Below are positions 1 through 10,799 of a stretch of DNA of 64,000 nt, one piece after another (positions within the stretch are counted from its first letter, which is position 1; every line of letters begins with the position of its first letter). Both the position numbers and the translations under genes were made by a program. The stretch spans positions 558,001 to 622,000 of the forward strand of contig JBEWZL010000209.1 of NCBI GenBank assembly GCA_045837725.1. The letters run 5' to 3'. This DNA comes from Vermamoeba vermiformis (lineage: Eukaryota; Tubulinea; Echinamoebida). The notes below the pieces were generated by a model. That model was given only the letters and a program-made list of their open reading frames with translations, did no database searches and had not been told where the DNA came from.

Positions 1-120
1 ATATCTAATTTCGAGATATTATTATTGTACCATTACTTGTCGCTACAATGCTTATAAAAACATGTTTTTATAAAATAGTTGTACAAGAGTGGATCGACCA
101 CAAGAAATTCTTAAGGCCAC

Positions 121-1737
121 CTAGTTAGGTAACTTGAAGGCATAAAGACCAGCGAGAGCAGGGTTAGTGACAGGGACGCCATAGTAACCATATCCAGTAC
201 CAATGTAGATCGTGTCTTGAGAAACGGATGCGCCACCGTAGATGCCGTTGTTCAAAGTGGTCGTGTACAAGAGCTTGCCGTCAGACTTGCGCAGACCATA
301 GAGCGAGCCACCAGTAGAACCAACGACCACGAGCTCGTCCCAAACTGTTACGGGACCAAAAGCACCGCCGTTCGAGGAAACAAATTGCCAGTTTACGGCT
401 CCGGATGTTAAGTTGACGGAGGCCCAGAAAGGCAAATTCGAAAGAGAACCGTTGACGAGGGTGTATGATTTATACTGCGAGTTGAAGTTGGCAGTAAAGA
501 AGCTTTTGCCGTCAGATGCAGAGCCCCACATGCTTCCACCGACAATGCCTCCAGGACCAACTTGATTGGCCCAGATCTTTTGACCAGTTTCAGCATCAAA
601 AGCCCAGCTGATGCCAGATTTCTGCGAGACGAAGATCATATCGCGACTAGCACCGCCCAACGGATGCGCGACATCTCGAACCAAGATCGGAGCTTGAGCA
701 AAATCGGCGTCAGGACCAGGCTTGCCAGGGCAGTTAGCAGTGTTGGTGGGAGGGAAGCCAGGGTAACCGCAAGCAGCATTCCAAGCGTCAATAGGAGGAG
801 CAAAGTAAGACCAGCGAACAATGCCTGAATCCAAATCCAAAGCCAAGACGGAATTGGCGTGGTTTCCGTCTTCGTGGCAAGGCTCAGCGAAGATGTAGCT
901 GCGAATAGACTCGGTTTGGTTGATGCATTCGTTGATGCGGGCGGGAACTTGGTAGTTTTGGCTGGTACCAACATAAACTAATCTGCGATCGGTGTCGACG
1001 GCAGGCGAAGAGCCCCAAACAGCAGCACCAGAATAACCACCGACTTGATTGTTGTTGTCAGGCACGGTATATTGTTGCCATTGCTTAGCTCCAGTTTGCG
1101 CATCGAGTTTGACGACGCTGCCTCTGAAAGTGCAGCACGGGTAGCCTGGCTCAGCGGCAGCGGAGGTCTCGTGCGATGACACACCAAAGATAACACTATC
1201 TTCTACGACAGTAGGGCTTTGAGTGATGGTGGCGTTGAGATGCGCTTCCAAAAGGGTCTGCCAAACAAGATGACCGTCGTCCTTGTCCAAAGCGAAAGCA
1301 AATGCTCCACGACCAAGGCCAGGGAGAGGAGGAAATTGACTGCCAAAAATCAACAAGTCGTCGTAGATCACGGGGCTGTTTCTAGTCAAATAGTTTGGCA
1401 ATCCAAGAAGTTGAGGCACAGATGCGTTCCAGATTTGACGTCCGTTGCGATCAAGGCAGTAAATATTACCGCCAAAATCAGGGAAATAAATTCTGTTGCC
1501 GCGGACAGTAGGCGTGGCTGAAACTCCGACTTGAGCAGGGAAGAAAAATTGTTGCTCAAATTGCTTGACGGATGCACCATCGTTCAAGCCAGAGATATCT
1601 TGAGATTGATAGCGGTCGTTGAAAGGGTCCTTACCCCATCCATTCCAGTTCGGATCTTTCTTTGGTTTGTTGTTGCCAGCGAACGCGTTAGATGCAACGA
1701 GCAAAAACACAGCTAAAGCTACGAATTGTCTTTGCAT
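121..1737 (-). CDS. Secreted PQQ-like beta-propeller protein (polyvinyl-alcohol-dehydrogenase-like)
   Basis: A single 538-codon reading frame without introns, unlike almost every other gene here. It opens with a signal peptide (hydrophobic residues about 5-20, ending ASNAFA), so the product should be secreted or lumenal. The body is a chain of PQQ/quinoprotein-type propeller blades, seen as repeats of the form 'G.v.alD...G..lW' (GNIYCLDRNGRQIW, GSVVKLDAQTGAKQW, VLALDLDSGIVRW). These are the hallmark of bacterial polyvinyl-alcohol dehydrogenases and related PQQ enzymes. No cytochrome c CXXCH motif is visible, so it is not the haem-fused form. Whether it binds PQQ or is a catalytically silent propeller cannot be judged. 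Lack of introns and bacterial-type affinity would suit a transferred gene, but base composition is not obviously foreign. A TATA-like element lies about 90 bp upstream. Confidence 0.85.
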   Translation of the reverse strand: MQRQFVALAVFLLVASNAFAGNNKPKKDPNWNGWGKDPFNDRYQSQDISGLNDGASVKQFEQQFFFPAQVGVSATPTVRGNRIYFPDFGGNIYCLDRNGRQIWNASVPQLLGLPNYLTRNSPVIYDDLLIFGSQFPPLPGLGRGAFAFALDKDDGHLVWQTLLEAHLNATITQSPTVVEDSVIFGVSSHETSAAAEPGYPCCTFRGSVVKLDAQTGAKQWQQYTVPDNNNQVGGYSGAAVWGSSPAVDTDRRLVYVGTSQNYQVPARINECINQTESIRSYIFAEPCHEDGNHANSVLALDLDSGIVRWSYFAPPIDAWNAACGYPGFPPTNTANCPGKPGPDADFAQAPILVRDVAHPLGGASRDMIFVSQKSGISWAFDAETGQKIWANQVGPGGIVGGSMWGSASDGKSFFTANFNSQYKSYTLVNGSLSNLPFWASVNLTSGAVNWQFVSSNGGAFGPVTVWDELVVVGSTGGSLYGLRKSDGKLLYTTTLNNGIYGGASVSQDTIYIGTGYGYYGVPVTNPALAGLYAFKLPN

Positions 1738-3378
1738 GGCCTCGTCAAGTTGTTGATAAGCAGTTGTGGTGCACTACAAGGAGCTGAAAATAAGATTGAA
1801 TTGAGAATTAGTGCCGTATCACGTTCGTATTTATATCTTTTTCTTGATAAAATTTAAATTGACGTGTGTGCCCGTAACAAAAATAGAACCGACAGCGGAA
1901 TAACTATTGGAACGGTTTTAGGGTCTAGATCCTTTGTAGCTAGTCCTAATGCTAACGAACTTAACAATATCAAATTTGATTGCTACAATAAATCGATCGA
2001 TATACTCAATTTTTGCACATCAAGCATGTATTTCGTTAATATAGGCCCATATAATCCATTCGCAAGCTGTTGTAGAGTTAATTTGGTCCACTACGGCATG
2101 TTCCGGTTTTTCCGCTTTGACCGATGACAGGATCTCAAAGTAGCAAAAAGACATTTTATAGCCCGCGGAGTAACCGTTCGATAATCGATAGTAATTACGC
2201 CGCATAGTCATGCAAATGAATGATTAACAGCAAGCTAATGTGCATTGATTCATCGGCAAACTTCGAAACGGTTCACATCCGATACTCCGATTCGAGAGCT
2301 GACGGAGATTGACCAAACATATATATACATATGTTACTATATTAACTCAAGTCATATAGATAGATCTATGAGCCAGAAGCTTTGCATGTTTTCTTTCAAT
2401 TCATTTCAATGATTCACTTTAAATAAGCAGTGAAGAATTGCACGAAGTGCCGAAAATTAAAAGGATAGTGAATCATCTCTGCATATAAAGATCATATTAT
2501 GTGAACTGTAAATCAGGTTATAATCGACGGGTTCAAGTTTGTCACCAATCGTAGAAGCTTGAAATTACGACTCGGTTTAATTTCGAAATAAATTATTGTT
2601 CGCTCAGGCGAATAAAACAAATCTTGTCCTGAGATTGACACATCGGCCCGAGATCGGAACTCGCGCAAAAATTTTGTGCATTCGTTCGTACCGTAATTTG
2701 CATTAAAAATTATGGCGATAAACTTACCATGCCTGATATTGATTGAAATTTATGCTTTGTTTCATCGCCCTGACTTTCCCATCGAATTGTGCACGTGTGC
2801 AACAGAGGTACTGCAGAATATACTGGTAAATTAAATATTACGTTTTCTTTAATATTAATTAAGATAATTATAGAATTAAGTATTTATGAATCAAGGATAC
2901 TCATATCAATGCGCGAAATGCGGGCGCCAAATAATTAATTTTTTTAAAAATTCTGATTTAAGCTTCGTGCAGGCCAAAAATTTGAATACCAGCACAAGGC
3001 GATGATAATGTTTAAATGTTATCGAGCCAGCATTTAATTCGGATCAATTCTCGATGAGATTAGGTTGGAAAGAGATCAGCTCATTCTCACTTACGACAGT
3101 CCTTATAGCCATATCTTCTTGTCTTAAGCGTAAGTGCCATATTAATAACGTTCTTTTTAATTAACCTTCAGTTTTTTCAAGCGTAATGGATCCGAAGCTT
3201 TCGCAAGGCCGAGGGCAAGCAAAAATGGCGAAAGTTGTTATTGTAGGTAAGAAATATCTCTTGTTGTCTAAGATTATAAATTGTTCTTTACAAAATCCAA
3301 ACTCGCAACTTTCACAAAATACGGTTTTATTTGATTTTAGAGTATCGAGAGTTCTCTCTACGACTACATTGCACGATC
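1738..3378. other. Intergenic region, no gene recognised
   Basis: AT-rich spacer of about 1.6 kb between the propeller gene promoter and the 3' end of the protease gene. Short open frames exist on both strands but none shows a family motif, splice-supported continuation or codon pattern like the neighbouring genes. I saw no tRNA-like or repeat structure. Confidence 0.5.
1828..1835 (-). promoter_or_regulatory. TATA-like element of the propeller gene
   Basis: TATAAATA on the minus strand, about 90 bp before the start codon of the secreted propeller gene. Spacing allows a short 5' leader. No experimental support. Confidence 0.35.
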
Positions 3379-5643
3379 TTAGGCTATGTTGACCTTCTCG
3401 ACGTAGAGCCTAATGTTGCAGGAAGTATCAACACCGCGTCCTGAACGGAAATACAACATTAATTTCTGTGAATTTTAATTGGTGGGATCTACTACTTACG
3501 CAAGCGCATGTAACCGCCTTCTCCCCACCAGCTACCCCAAGAGTTACGCACAATCCAGTAATCATGGCCAGTAGGTCCATCAGTACCGTAGCCAACAATG
3601 TTCACTGCGTGGTTAACAACGCCTTCGCAAGATCTGCCACCAGTCATTATGCCACCAGAGTAGCTGTAAAATCCGTATGGTACGTAGATTGCGACCGAAA
3701 GAACTCCTTCTTGGAGCTTGCTTATAATCGCAGCGTCGGTAGTCGGACTACCGTTGGATAATTTCGTGGATTCAGATCCGCGAACAACTCTTCCGATGCC
3801 TGAACTTGTTCTTCGGCAAGAACCCTTCGCATTTTGGTAAGGATAGTCAGAAGCATAAGCAACACCTCCGTTGCTGGCGGCAAACTGAAATGCTCCCAAC
3901 ATCCAGCCACCTAAATTTACTTTTTAGTACACGCTCGATTGAGTCTTTAAAATGTGATATAAAAATATACTTATTTATCAGCGAGAAAGGTTTTATAATT
4001 ATTATTGCATTACGTACCGTTGCAGGTATACTGTGAATCCGAGCAGTCGAGGAGTTGTTGAACAGACAATACAGGAGGGGGTGTCTGATACTTGATTGCG
4101 TAGTTGCTCTCGATTGAAGCAGCAGCACTATGAGCCCAGCAAGATCCGCAAGTTTGTTGATCTTTGATCGGACTCGAAAAGCCTTTGTCAGTCCAAGAGA
4201 ACTTGGAGCCAGTAGCAACAGGCGGAGATACAGGGGGAGATACAGGCACATCGGAGTCATAGCATTGCTGCACGATTTTGTAAACATTGTTGCGCCATCC
4301 GCCTCCGCACATCTGAGCGGGATTGCCCATACACGGCACATTGCAGTCAGATTCACTCGCCTGGCCGTAGTTACCAAATGAATTGCCACAGAAGCATTGC
4401 GAAGCGAATTGAACACCAGCCACGGTGTATCCTTGGCTCGAGCAGATCTGCACGCACATGTCAACTGTCATGTCAACCGAAAGTGTCACTGTGCCTGACA
4501 GATCACGATAGACATCATCGATGAAACATCCTTGATACTGAGGGACTTGAGTGCAAGTTGTGGTCTGGGCTTGAGCAGCTTGTATGCTGTAGATCGAGTT
4601 GCGATAATAACCACCGCATTGTTCGTAGGCATTACCGGCACAAGGAACGTAGCACTCGTAGTCTTGTACCTGGCCATATTGACCGTAAGAGTTGCCACAG
4701 AAGCATTGATTTCCGGCCTGAACTGCTGCGTACTTGAAGGCGTTGTTGCGGCAAGTTTGAACACAAAGTTCAACGGTCATTGCATAGTTGTAGAAATAAG
4801 CGCCCAAGAGGTCACGATAGTAGTAGTCAGCATAGCATCCCATGTACTGAGTAGATGGAGGTGCAGCGGAAAGACAAACGCCATTAGGACACTGTCACGA
4901 ACTTGGATCAGATCCGTTGCGTCTCACTGAGAATAAGTACGTACATCGGGGTTGCATGGAGGTCCGCATGTGACGGTCTTGCAGCCATCGGATACGCGAC
5001 CACAAGTAGCATTACCACATGGATTAAGTTGTGGGACACAAGTACTGTTGCTCGGTTGCAAGCCTCTGAAGTTACCACGAGGTGCCCAAGTGCAGTGCCA
5101 GTACTGACCAATCGTAGGACAGGTCACCATAGCACATCCTACTCGGTTACTAAGATGAAAAGTTGAACGTTAGTTGCGGACTTTAGATCTTCGAAGAAAT
5201 TTCCTTACGTTGACCACCAAACCATTTGAGTATAGTTCTTGGCTTTATAAGCATTGCCCAACTCACCAGCGTAGTTAACGTTTTCAGATTCCCAAGCCAA
5301 GAGCGCCTGAAGTTATTATAATTAACGTTTTATACTATCGCTTATTACGTACTTGTTCGTAAGTGAACTGCTTCTTATCTCCGGATACGATGAATGTTTG
5401 GCCACGGACACCGCGTAAAGATGGATCTAAGCCGACTTTGCACTGAGAGACCCAGTTCAAAGACTCTTGCTCCAACTTGTCGTCCCAAGTGATAGTCTTC
5501 ATATTAGCAGGTGGAGGAGTCACTCGAGCACGGATAGCGCCGATGTAATCTAAAATATTAGATTTATCGCTGGAGGCAATTTCGTTAGCTCCGCTGGCAA
5601 CCGTTACAAATAAAATTAGGCCTAAAAATAGTAGAGTACGCAT
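3379..5643 (-). CDS. Secreted CAP-WSC-WSC-papain (C1A) cysteine protease fusion
   Basis: Six exons (5643-5353, 5306-5209, 5149-4945, 4891-4018, 3910-3500, 3440-3379) join in phase to 646 residues. Order: signal peptide (1-19, LLFLGLILFVTVASG); a CAP/SCP domain (about 20-190, with NYTQMVWW and GCAMVTCPTIGQYWHCTW); two WSC domains (about 225-400), each starting GC(Y/F) and holding CFCGNS; then a papain-family catalytic domain. The catalytic set is complete: oxyanion Gln and Cys in KDQQTCGSCWA, His in VNHAVNIVGYG, Asn in RNSWGSWWGE. The usual I29 propeptide before the protease domain is missing; CAP and WSC modules stand in its place. WSC domains bind glycans in other proteins, so an enzyme held at cell-wall or prey polysaccharide is a reasonable inference. 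It shares a 196-bp promoter with the divergent I29-like gene. Confidence 0.88.
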
Positions 5644-5839
5644 GTTGTCGCGTATAGTCGTTTTATAGATTAAGACCTTGAAAACAAGTTTAAACCTTTT
5701 CCTGCTCGCTGTATTGGCCGTAACAATTGAAAGTCCTCCCCGCAGTATTTACGGTTGAATTGCAATATTCTTGTTTTTTTCTTCCCGACCGTAACCAATT
5801 TAAGCCACTATTTTGCTATTCTAGGCACAATTCTATACG
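5644..5839. promoter_or_regulatory. Short bidirectional promoter, protease / propeptide-like gene
   Basis: Only 196 bp separate the start codons of the minus-strand protease and the plus-strand I29-like gene, so both must be driven from here. The spacing suggests they are switched on together; no specific factor site could be recognised. Confidence 0.5.
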
Positions 5840-6458
5840 ATGAGAACCAACATTTGCATTATTTTACTGTCCCTCTTGAGCGTATCGCTCGCTTGGACGG
5901 ATCTCGAGTACCAAGAGGTCTTCGACACATTTAACGAGAACTATGGCTACTCATTCAAGTCTGGCGATGAATACAACAAAGCATTTGAGAATTTCAAAAC
6001 AAATCTCCAGGATTCTGCCTCGCTATCCACCGACGATGGTAATAAAAAATTAAATCCATGAAAAGGGACGCTTACTTATCTACTTTAATGAAATAGTCGA
6101 GCACGATATCACGCCCTACTCTTATATGACCCAAGCGGAGCAAATTGCAATGCTTACCGGTGCAGTTGCTCCCGCCGCTGCTGCAGCTGCCCTGACCGAA
6201 GGCGCCATTGCAGGCATTGTCGTTGGCTGCGTCGGTGCTGCAGGTCTCGCAGTCGGAGGTGTGTTCCTTGGATTGCATTTGAAGAAGAAGAAGGAAGAAG
6301 CCGAACAAAATGCCGGATCGAAACAGCAAACAACCACTGACAGTCCTGCTACTACCTCCAAAAAGCCCGTTCAAGGAGTTGATATCTATCCTAGCATCGA
6401 TGGTCGTCATCAATCCATCACTGCCCGAGCTCCTGCTATCAAGAAAACTCCCCAGTAA
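5840..6458 (+). CDS. Membrane-anchored I29 (cathepsin propeptide-like) protein
   Basis: Two exons (5840-6038 and 6097-6458) give 186 residues. A signal peptide (residues 1-18, ending VSLAW) is followed by a sequence with the I29 papain-propeptide pattern: aromatic-rich start (YQEVFDTFNENYGYSF), the ERFNIN-like helix (EYNKAFENFKTNL), and after the splice ITPYSYMTQAEQ, matching the 'vN.FsDlT.eEf' end of propeptides. No protease domain follows. Instead there is an Ala-rich stretch, one transmembrane helix (about residues 100-125, GIVVGCVGAAGLAVGG), a KKKK stop-transfer signal and a Ser/Thr/Lys tail. This is an inhibitor-like ectodomain on a type I membrane anchor, beside a papain-type protease that lacks this domain. 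Assignment to I29 is from motif shape only. Confidence 0.7.
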
Positions 6459-7063
6459 AGAACGGCAAAACGATGGGAAGTTTGAACCACAACAGGCTTG
6501 TTTAAAGTAGTAAATCTGCCCTTCATTTTGACTCACTTAATTTCTCGCATTGATTCCTATCCGTGTTTTAACTAAGTTGAGTTCTGAAAGTCTAGGATAG
6601 TTCGTTGTGCCGGCAACAAAAGTTCGAGTAACACTCTTAATTACGAACCTGATGCTATTTTTAACTTACTTGTGCAGCAAGTCCTTATTTGAATCGAACA
6701 GCGGCGGGCGAAGATGTGGATCTGATCCGATGGTTCACCGTTGGGCCTAGGAAGACATCATACTACTGAACGAATAGCGAGTACTCGACGTATCTTCACC
6801 ATTGCGTGGTAGTATTTTGAGCGGTTCCCGCGCGACCAATTTCAAATCATTCATGAAACAACGCCTCCTCGAATAAAGCATTTGACCGCGAATGATAGAC
6901 TTACCATGTTGTTCTTGGCTCCAGGCAAGAGGTTGAGTTGTACGACGATGTTGTCAGGATAAGGCAAGCTCGAAATCAGTATTCTACTAACAACAACAAA
7001 AGTTATTTTAAATATTATTGCATTTAAGGATAACGTTATTATACACTATTGATTGCTCGGCGC
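6459..7063. other. Gap with one isolated exon-like stretch
   Basis: Spacer between the I29-like gene and the receptor kinase. On the minus strand, about 6912-6988, a roughly 25-codon open stretch (reading ...PYPDNIVVQLNLLPGAKNNM) is bounded by an acceptor-like AG and a GTAAGT donor, which looks like a lone coding exon. I could not connect it to flanking exons, so it may be a remnant of a decayed gene or an unrecognised small one. Confidence 0.2.
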
Positions 7064-10000
7064 TTAATGGCTGCGCAAGAACTCTGATATGGTTTCCATC
7101 GACTAAAGATACAATGTTAGTTACTGAAATTGCATCACCAAATAGAACCACTTACAGGTCGATCATTTGGATTTGGTCTCCAACACATCTCCATCACTTC
7201 TTTCAGCACCGGATCGCAGTTCTCAGGAATCACTGGCGTCGCTGCCGAGTCACGAATGCGCACTGCAATCGAGAGCTGATCTTCCTCCATGTGCGGCTCT
7301 GTGCCTGCCACAATCTCGTACACTAATAATCGATAGAGTTAGCACTACTATATGAGATATCCTATTATATTACGTACGCAAAATTCCGTAACTCCACACG
7401 TCAGACTTTGTGCTGTACGATTTGTCTTTCAAACTCTCCGGAGCCTGTGAACGCGGTTACAAACGATGCATTAAGCCAAGTACTACGTACCATCCAACGA
7501 ATAGGGCCAAAGGACGCCTTTGTCTTGCCTTGTGAACTCTCTTCTTGAATGATGCGTGACATGCCAAAGTCAGAGATCTTGGGTTGACCATCGTTCGTGA
7601 GCTATAAAGAGCGGTTAGAAGTTGTCAACTTGAACGCTATTTTGACTCTTACCAAGATATTTCTCGCGGCCAAATCACGATGAACGATGTTATTGTTGTG
7701 CAAGTGCAACAGTCCGTACGCGATCTTCAACGCGTAATCACGTCTCTGTTCGTCAGTGACATGCTTCTCGCGATCAAAAACAATGTTGTCGAGACTGCCA
7801 CCACCGCAGAACTCGAGCACAATGCACGGATTGGGTCCATCGAGACTCACTCCGAATGTTTGAACGAGATTCGGATGAGGTGTTATTCCGCTGAGCAGAT
7901 GTTAGACCGGAACAAAGCGCAAAAATGCCGTGGCTTAAGACTTACAGTGTCAGTTTGGCTTCACCAAGGAATCCATCAATATCAGTAATGGTGTTGTTCA
8001 CTTTGATTGCCACTTGAGCACCTCGCCATTCACTGATCAGGTTCGTTAGTGACACGTGTCAAAAGATGTCAAAATATTGAACTCAGCTTACCCGACGAAT
8101 ACTTTGCCGTAGCTTCCTGCACCAATCTCTTTAATGAAGCGAAGACTCTTGTATGGAATTTGCATTCGTTTGTCAATCTCGCTTGGCTGAATGGCTGTTG
8201 GATTGAGTCCGTCGTCTTTCGCCGTGCTAACGATTGCCGAGTAGCGACCTGGATCTGCCGCAGGATTAATCACGGACATACTTGCGTCACCATCAAGAGC
8301 ATCGTCATCTTTCTTCTTGTCAGCTTTCTTCTTTTCTTTCGAAGGAAGAACACGAGCAAGAACACTCCCGCGGCAGCTGCTGCGATCGGAATGGCAATGG
8401 CAGGACCGAGTACTTTTGCATCAGCGCCAGTGGCGTTGGGATCACCAGGGCTTGAAGTGGGACTAGTGCCGATAGCGTCGCTCGGTGTGTTGCTACCAAC
8501 TGGACTCGTAACTGGCCCTGAAGCTGCAGGGGCACCTGCTTGCGGCGCACTTTGAGGTGTCGCTACAGGTCCCTGAGAACTTACTGGACCAGCACTTGGC
8601 ACCCATGCTGGAGAGGCTATCGGAGTACCCGAAGGAGTTGCAGTTGGAGTCGCGGAAGGAGTGAACATTGGGGTTGCAGAGGGCGTTGAGGATGGTACTC
8701 CCAACGGTGAAACAGTGAGGGGCGTACCTGCCTAAAAATATATTATACATTAGAGCGACCAATTCACCATTGCTTAATTCTGAGTCTTACGAGGCCTTGA
8801 TCGAACAAGTACGTCCTGAGCCAGAGACCAGTAGCGTTGTTGTGCACGACACTGAGCACGTTGTTCATAGCATCAGCCATGGCATAGCCGTACGCCAATT
8901 GCTCGCTTTGGGCGCGCAGAATTTCTGAGTTTGAAGCGTCTAGGACTACAATTTCATAAACGGATGCGTTAGTTTGCATCACGACTGCAGCGGCGTTTGC
9001 ATTGAGATAGGCCACTGAAGGGCGGGTAAGTGAGAGACTAGGCAAATCTGGTAGTAATTGAGTGTTGGTGCCTAGATTGGTTCTGCACGAGACCTGTTGA
9101 AGAGGTAAGATCGGATTCAGGCAGTTAATTTAGCCACTTACAGTCGATGCTGCTGTTTGCGTATCATAGCAAACAACCCATTGCGTTGCGCTCAAGGCGT
9201 CGCAAGCAACTTTATACCCAATATTTGGAGTGAAATCAACAGATGCGGATGCACCATCGAATCCGACCTCCACAGATGCAGATTTTCTTCCGACCGCATA
9301 CATTACGCTTGATGTGCCTTAGCAATAAATTTTAAGTAAGGATTCTATAGCTTACAAATTGCCGATGAAATTTAGTGCGTTGATTAAAGATTAGAAATTA
9401 ATTTAAATGTCAGGCCGAAACTTAAATAATAAATATAGCTTACTTATTACAGATCCGCACACAGAAGTAATTCCCGACATTGACAGTTGGTTGAATGTCG
9501 TTGTCAATGTTTGCGTATTGGCCTAAAAAAAATTAACCGATTAAATTGTTGCAACAAATTAAATTTCATCCCATATTGCATATACTTACGTTAAGCACAT
9601 ACGTTTGATTAGTAAACGAGGCATTGACCGTTAGAATGTTATAGCCCAGAGTCGGAATAGGAATCGTGGATGGAGGACCAATGGTGGCTTGAACTATTGC
9701 GTAGCTGCTGGTCGAACCCTATTAAATCAATTATTAATAACTTGAATATAAATGGCGAATTAAACTTACTGATTCTTGGTGCATCACGCTGTAAAAGCAT
9801 TTATCGGCGGATGAATCCATCGCTGAAATGTCCGTGGCACTCGTGTAACTTGATGGTAGCAGCGGAGTACTTTCACTCGTATCTAGCGGTATTGTCCCGG
9901 AGGTAGAGACGTCTCGTGTATAAAATTTTGGAACAGATCCGGTAGTGGCAACGGCTCCGACACAAAGTCGGTAATTGCCTCCAGACAATTGTATCATTTT

Positions 10001-10246
10001 CGTAGACATACTAAGGAAACTTGTCGTTGTATCTAGCTGCTTTTCAGCAACCAATGTCAAACTTGGTGCCGCATCTAGTAAAAAATAAATTAATTAGTTC
10101 TGTTATTATCGTTCATTTCTGAATAAAATAATAAGGAACAATTAAATATAAATATAGAAGGCTAACTTACTGGCACAAAGCATCAAGTTTAACAGATAAA
10201 ATACCGGGAGTGCAACGGTCGTCAAGCACGTGCCAGATCTTGCCAT
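7064..10246 (-). CDS. Single-pass receptor-like protein kinase (TKL / tyrosine-like)
   Basis: Thirteen exons (10246-10171, 10074-9770, 9718-9590, 9522-9444, 9317-9142, 9093-8791, 8731-8092, 8032-7946, 7890-7653, 7601-7491, 7444-7378, 7322-7156, 7102-7064), about 805 residues. The signal peptide (MARSGTCLTTVALPVF...) precedes a Thr/Ser-rich ectodomain of about 360 residues. Then come a Pro/Ser/Thr stalk with TPSATP repeats, one transmembrane helix (GPAIAIPIAAAAAG...) and the kinase. Kinase motifs: GAGSYGKV loop, VAIK lysine, HRDLAARN catalytic loop, DFG, and GPIRWMAPES, as in tyrosine kinases and amoebal TKLs. It should sense an external ligand. Oddity: exon 7 is one base short, so the transmembrane frame and the kinase frame differ by one at an AAAA run near 8333. 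This looks like a sequence error, or less likely a frameshift site. One palindromic TGACACGTGTCA lies in intron 7. Confidence 0.82.
8050..8061. repeat. Palindromic dodecamer TGACACGTGTCA, copy 1
   Basis: Exact copy inside intron 7 of the receptor kinase gene, about 20 nt from the acceptor. Contains the CACGTG E-box/G-box core. Confidence 0.7.
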
Positions 10247-10799
10247 TACTGCTGTCTAACACGGAGATAATAGTCCTATAGACGTCGTGTCGACGAACAG
10301 CTGAAAAAAAATAAATTATAACGCGGTCCAAACCAAATTTAAATCTTTGAGCTTTTTCAACGAACAGTGAACGTTCGTCGAAACCTATTCCAAAAAAATA
10401 GACGGCCAAATAGACCCGAGGTCGATAAATGCGATTTTCATTCTTGCTTACCAGTATAATAGGGTATGTCGTGTTCCACTCATCTCCAAAAATTTTTTGA
10501 TGCGCACTTGTTAGATCTGCGTTTGACACGTGTCATCTCAGCGTGGTGCTATCCGCGTAATTGATTCTTTACAACCCTATACTTAATAAAATATCTTAAA
10601 TATGATACTATAGTAAGGTAGCTCATTAACGTCGTGTGAATCAATTTCAGAGAACCCGATCTTTGAAACTTGTTGGATGTGACAGGTAAATTATATAAAT
10701 TCACCTAATACATACGGTACCCAAGGATTATTGCTGTTCTGTGGTAAAAAATCAAAATTTATTAATGTGATAATTATTTTCAAAGAGCGATAGAGCTTA
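10247..10799. other. Upstream region of the receptor kinase gene
   Basis: About 550 bp between the kinase start and the end of the next HEAT-repeat gene. It holds one exact TGACACGTGTCA palindrome (10524-10535), 278 bp upstream of the kinase start codon. A 120-codon open frame here overlaps kinase exon 1 in another frame and shows no family motif. Confidence 0.4.
10524..10535. repeat. Palindromic dodecamer TGACACGTGTCA, copy 2
   Basis: Exact copy in the presumed promoter region upstream of the receptor kinase; the only copy of the set that is plainly intergenic. Confidence 0.7.

Noticed and set aside
3186-3444. A two-exon plus-strand frame (MDPKLSQG... then EYREFSLRL...) with good splice signals.
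   Set aside because: Its second exon is exactly antisense to the last exon of the protease, whose reading (RRGVDTSCNIRLYV) completes the papain fold.
10167-10529. A 120-codon minus-strand frame.
   Set aside because: It overlaps exon 1 of the receptor kinase in another frame; the kinase frame gives a clear signal peptide and correct splice phase, and the long frame has no motif.
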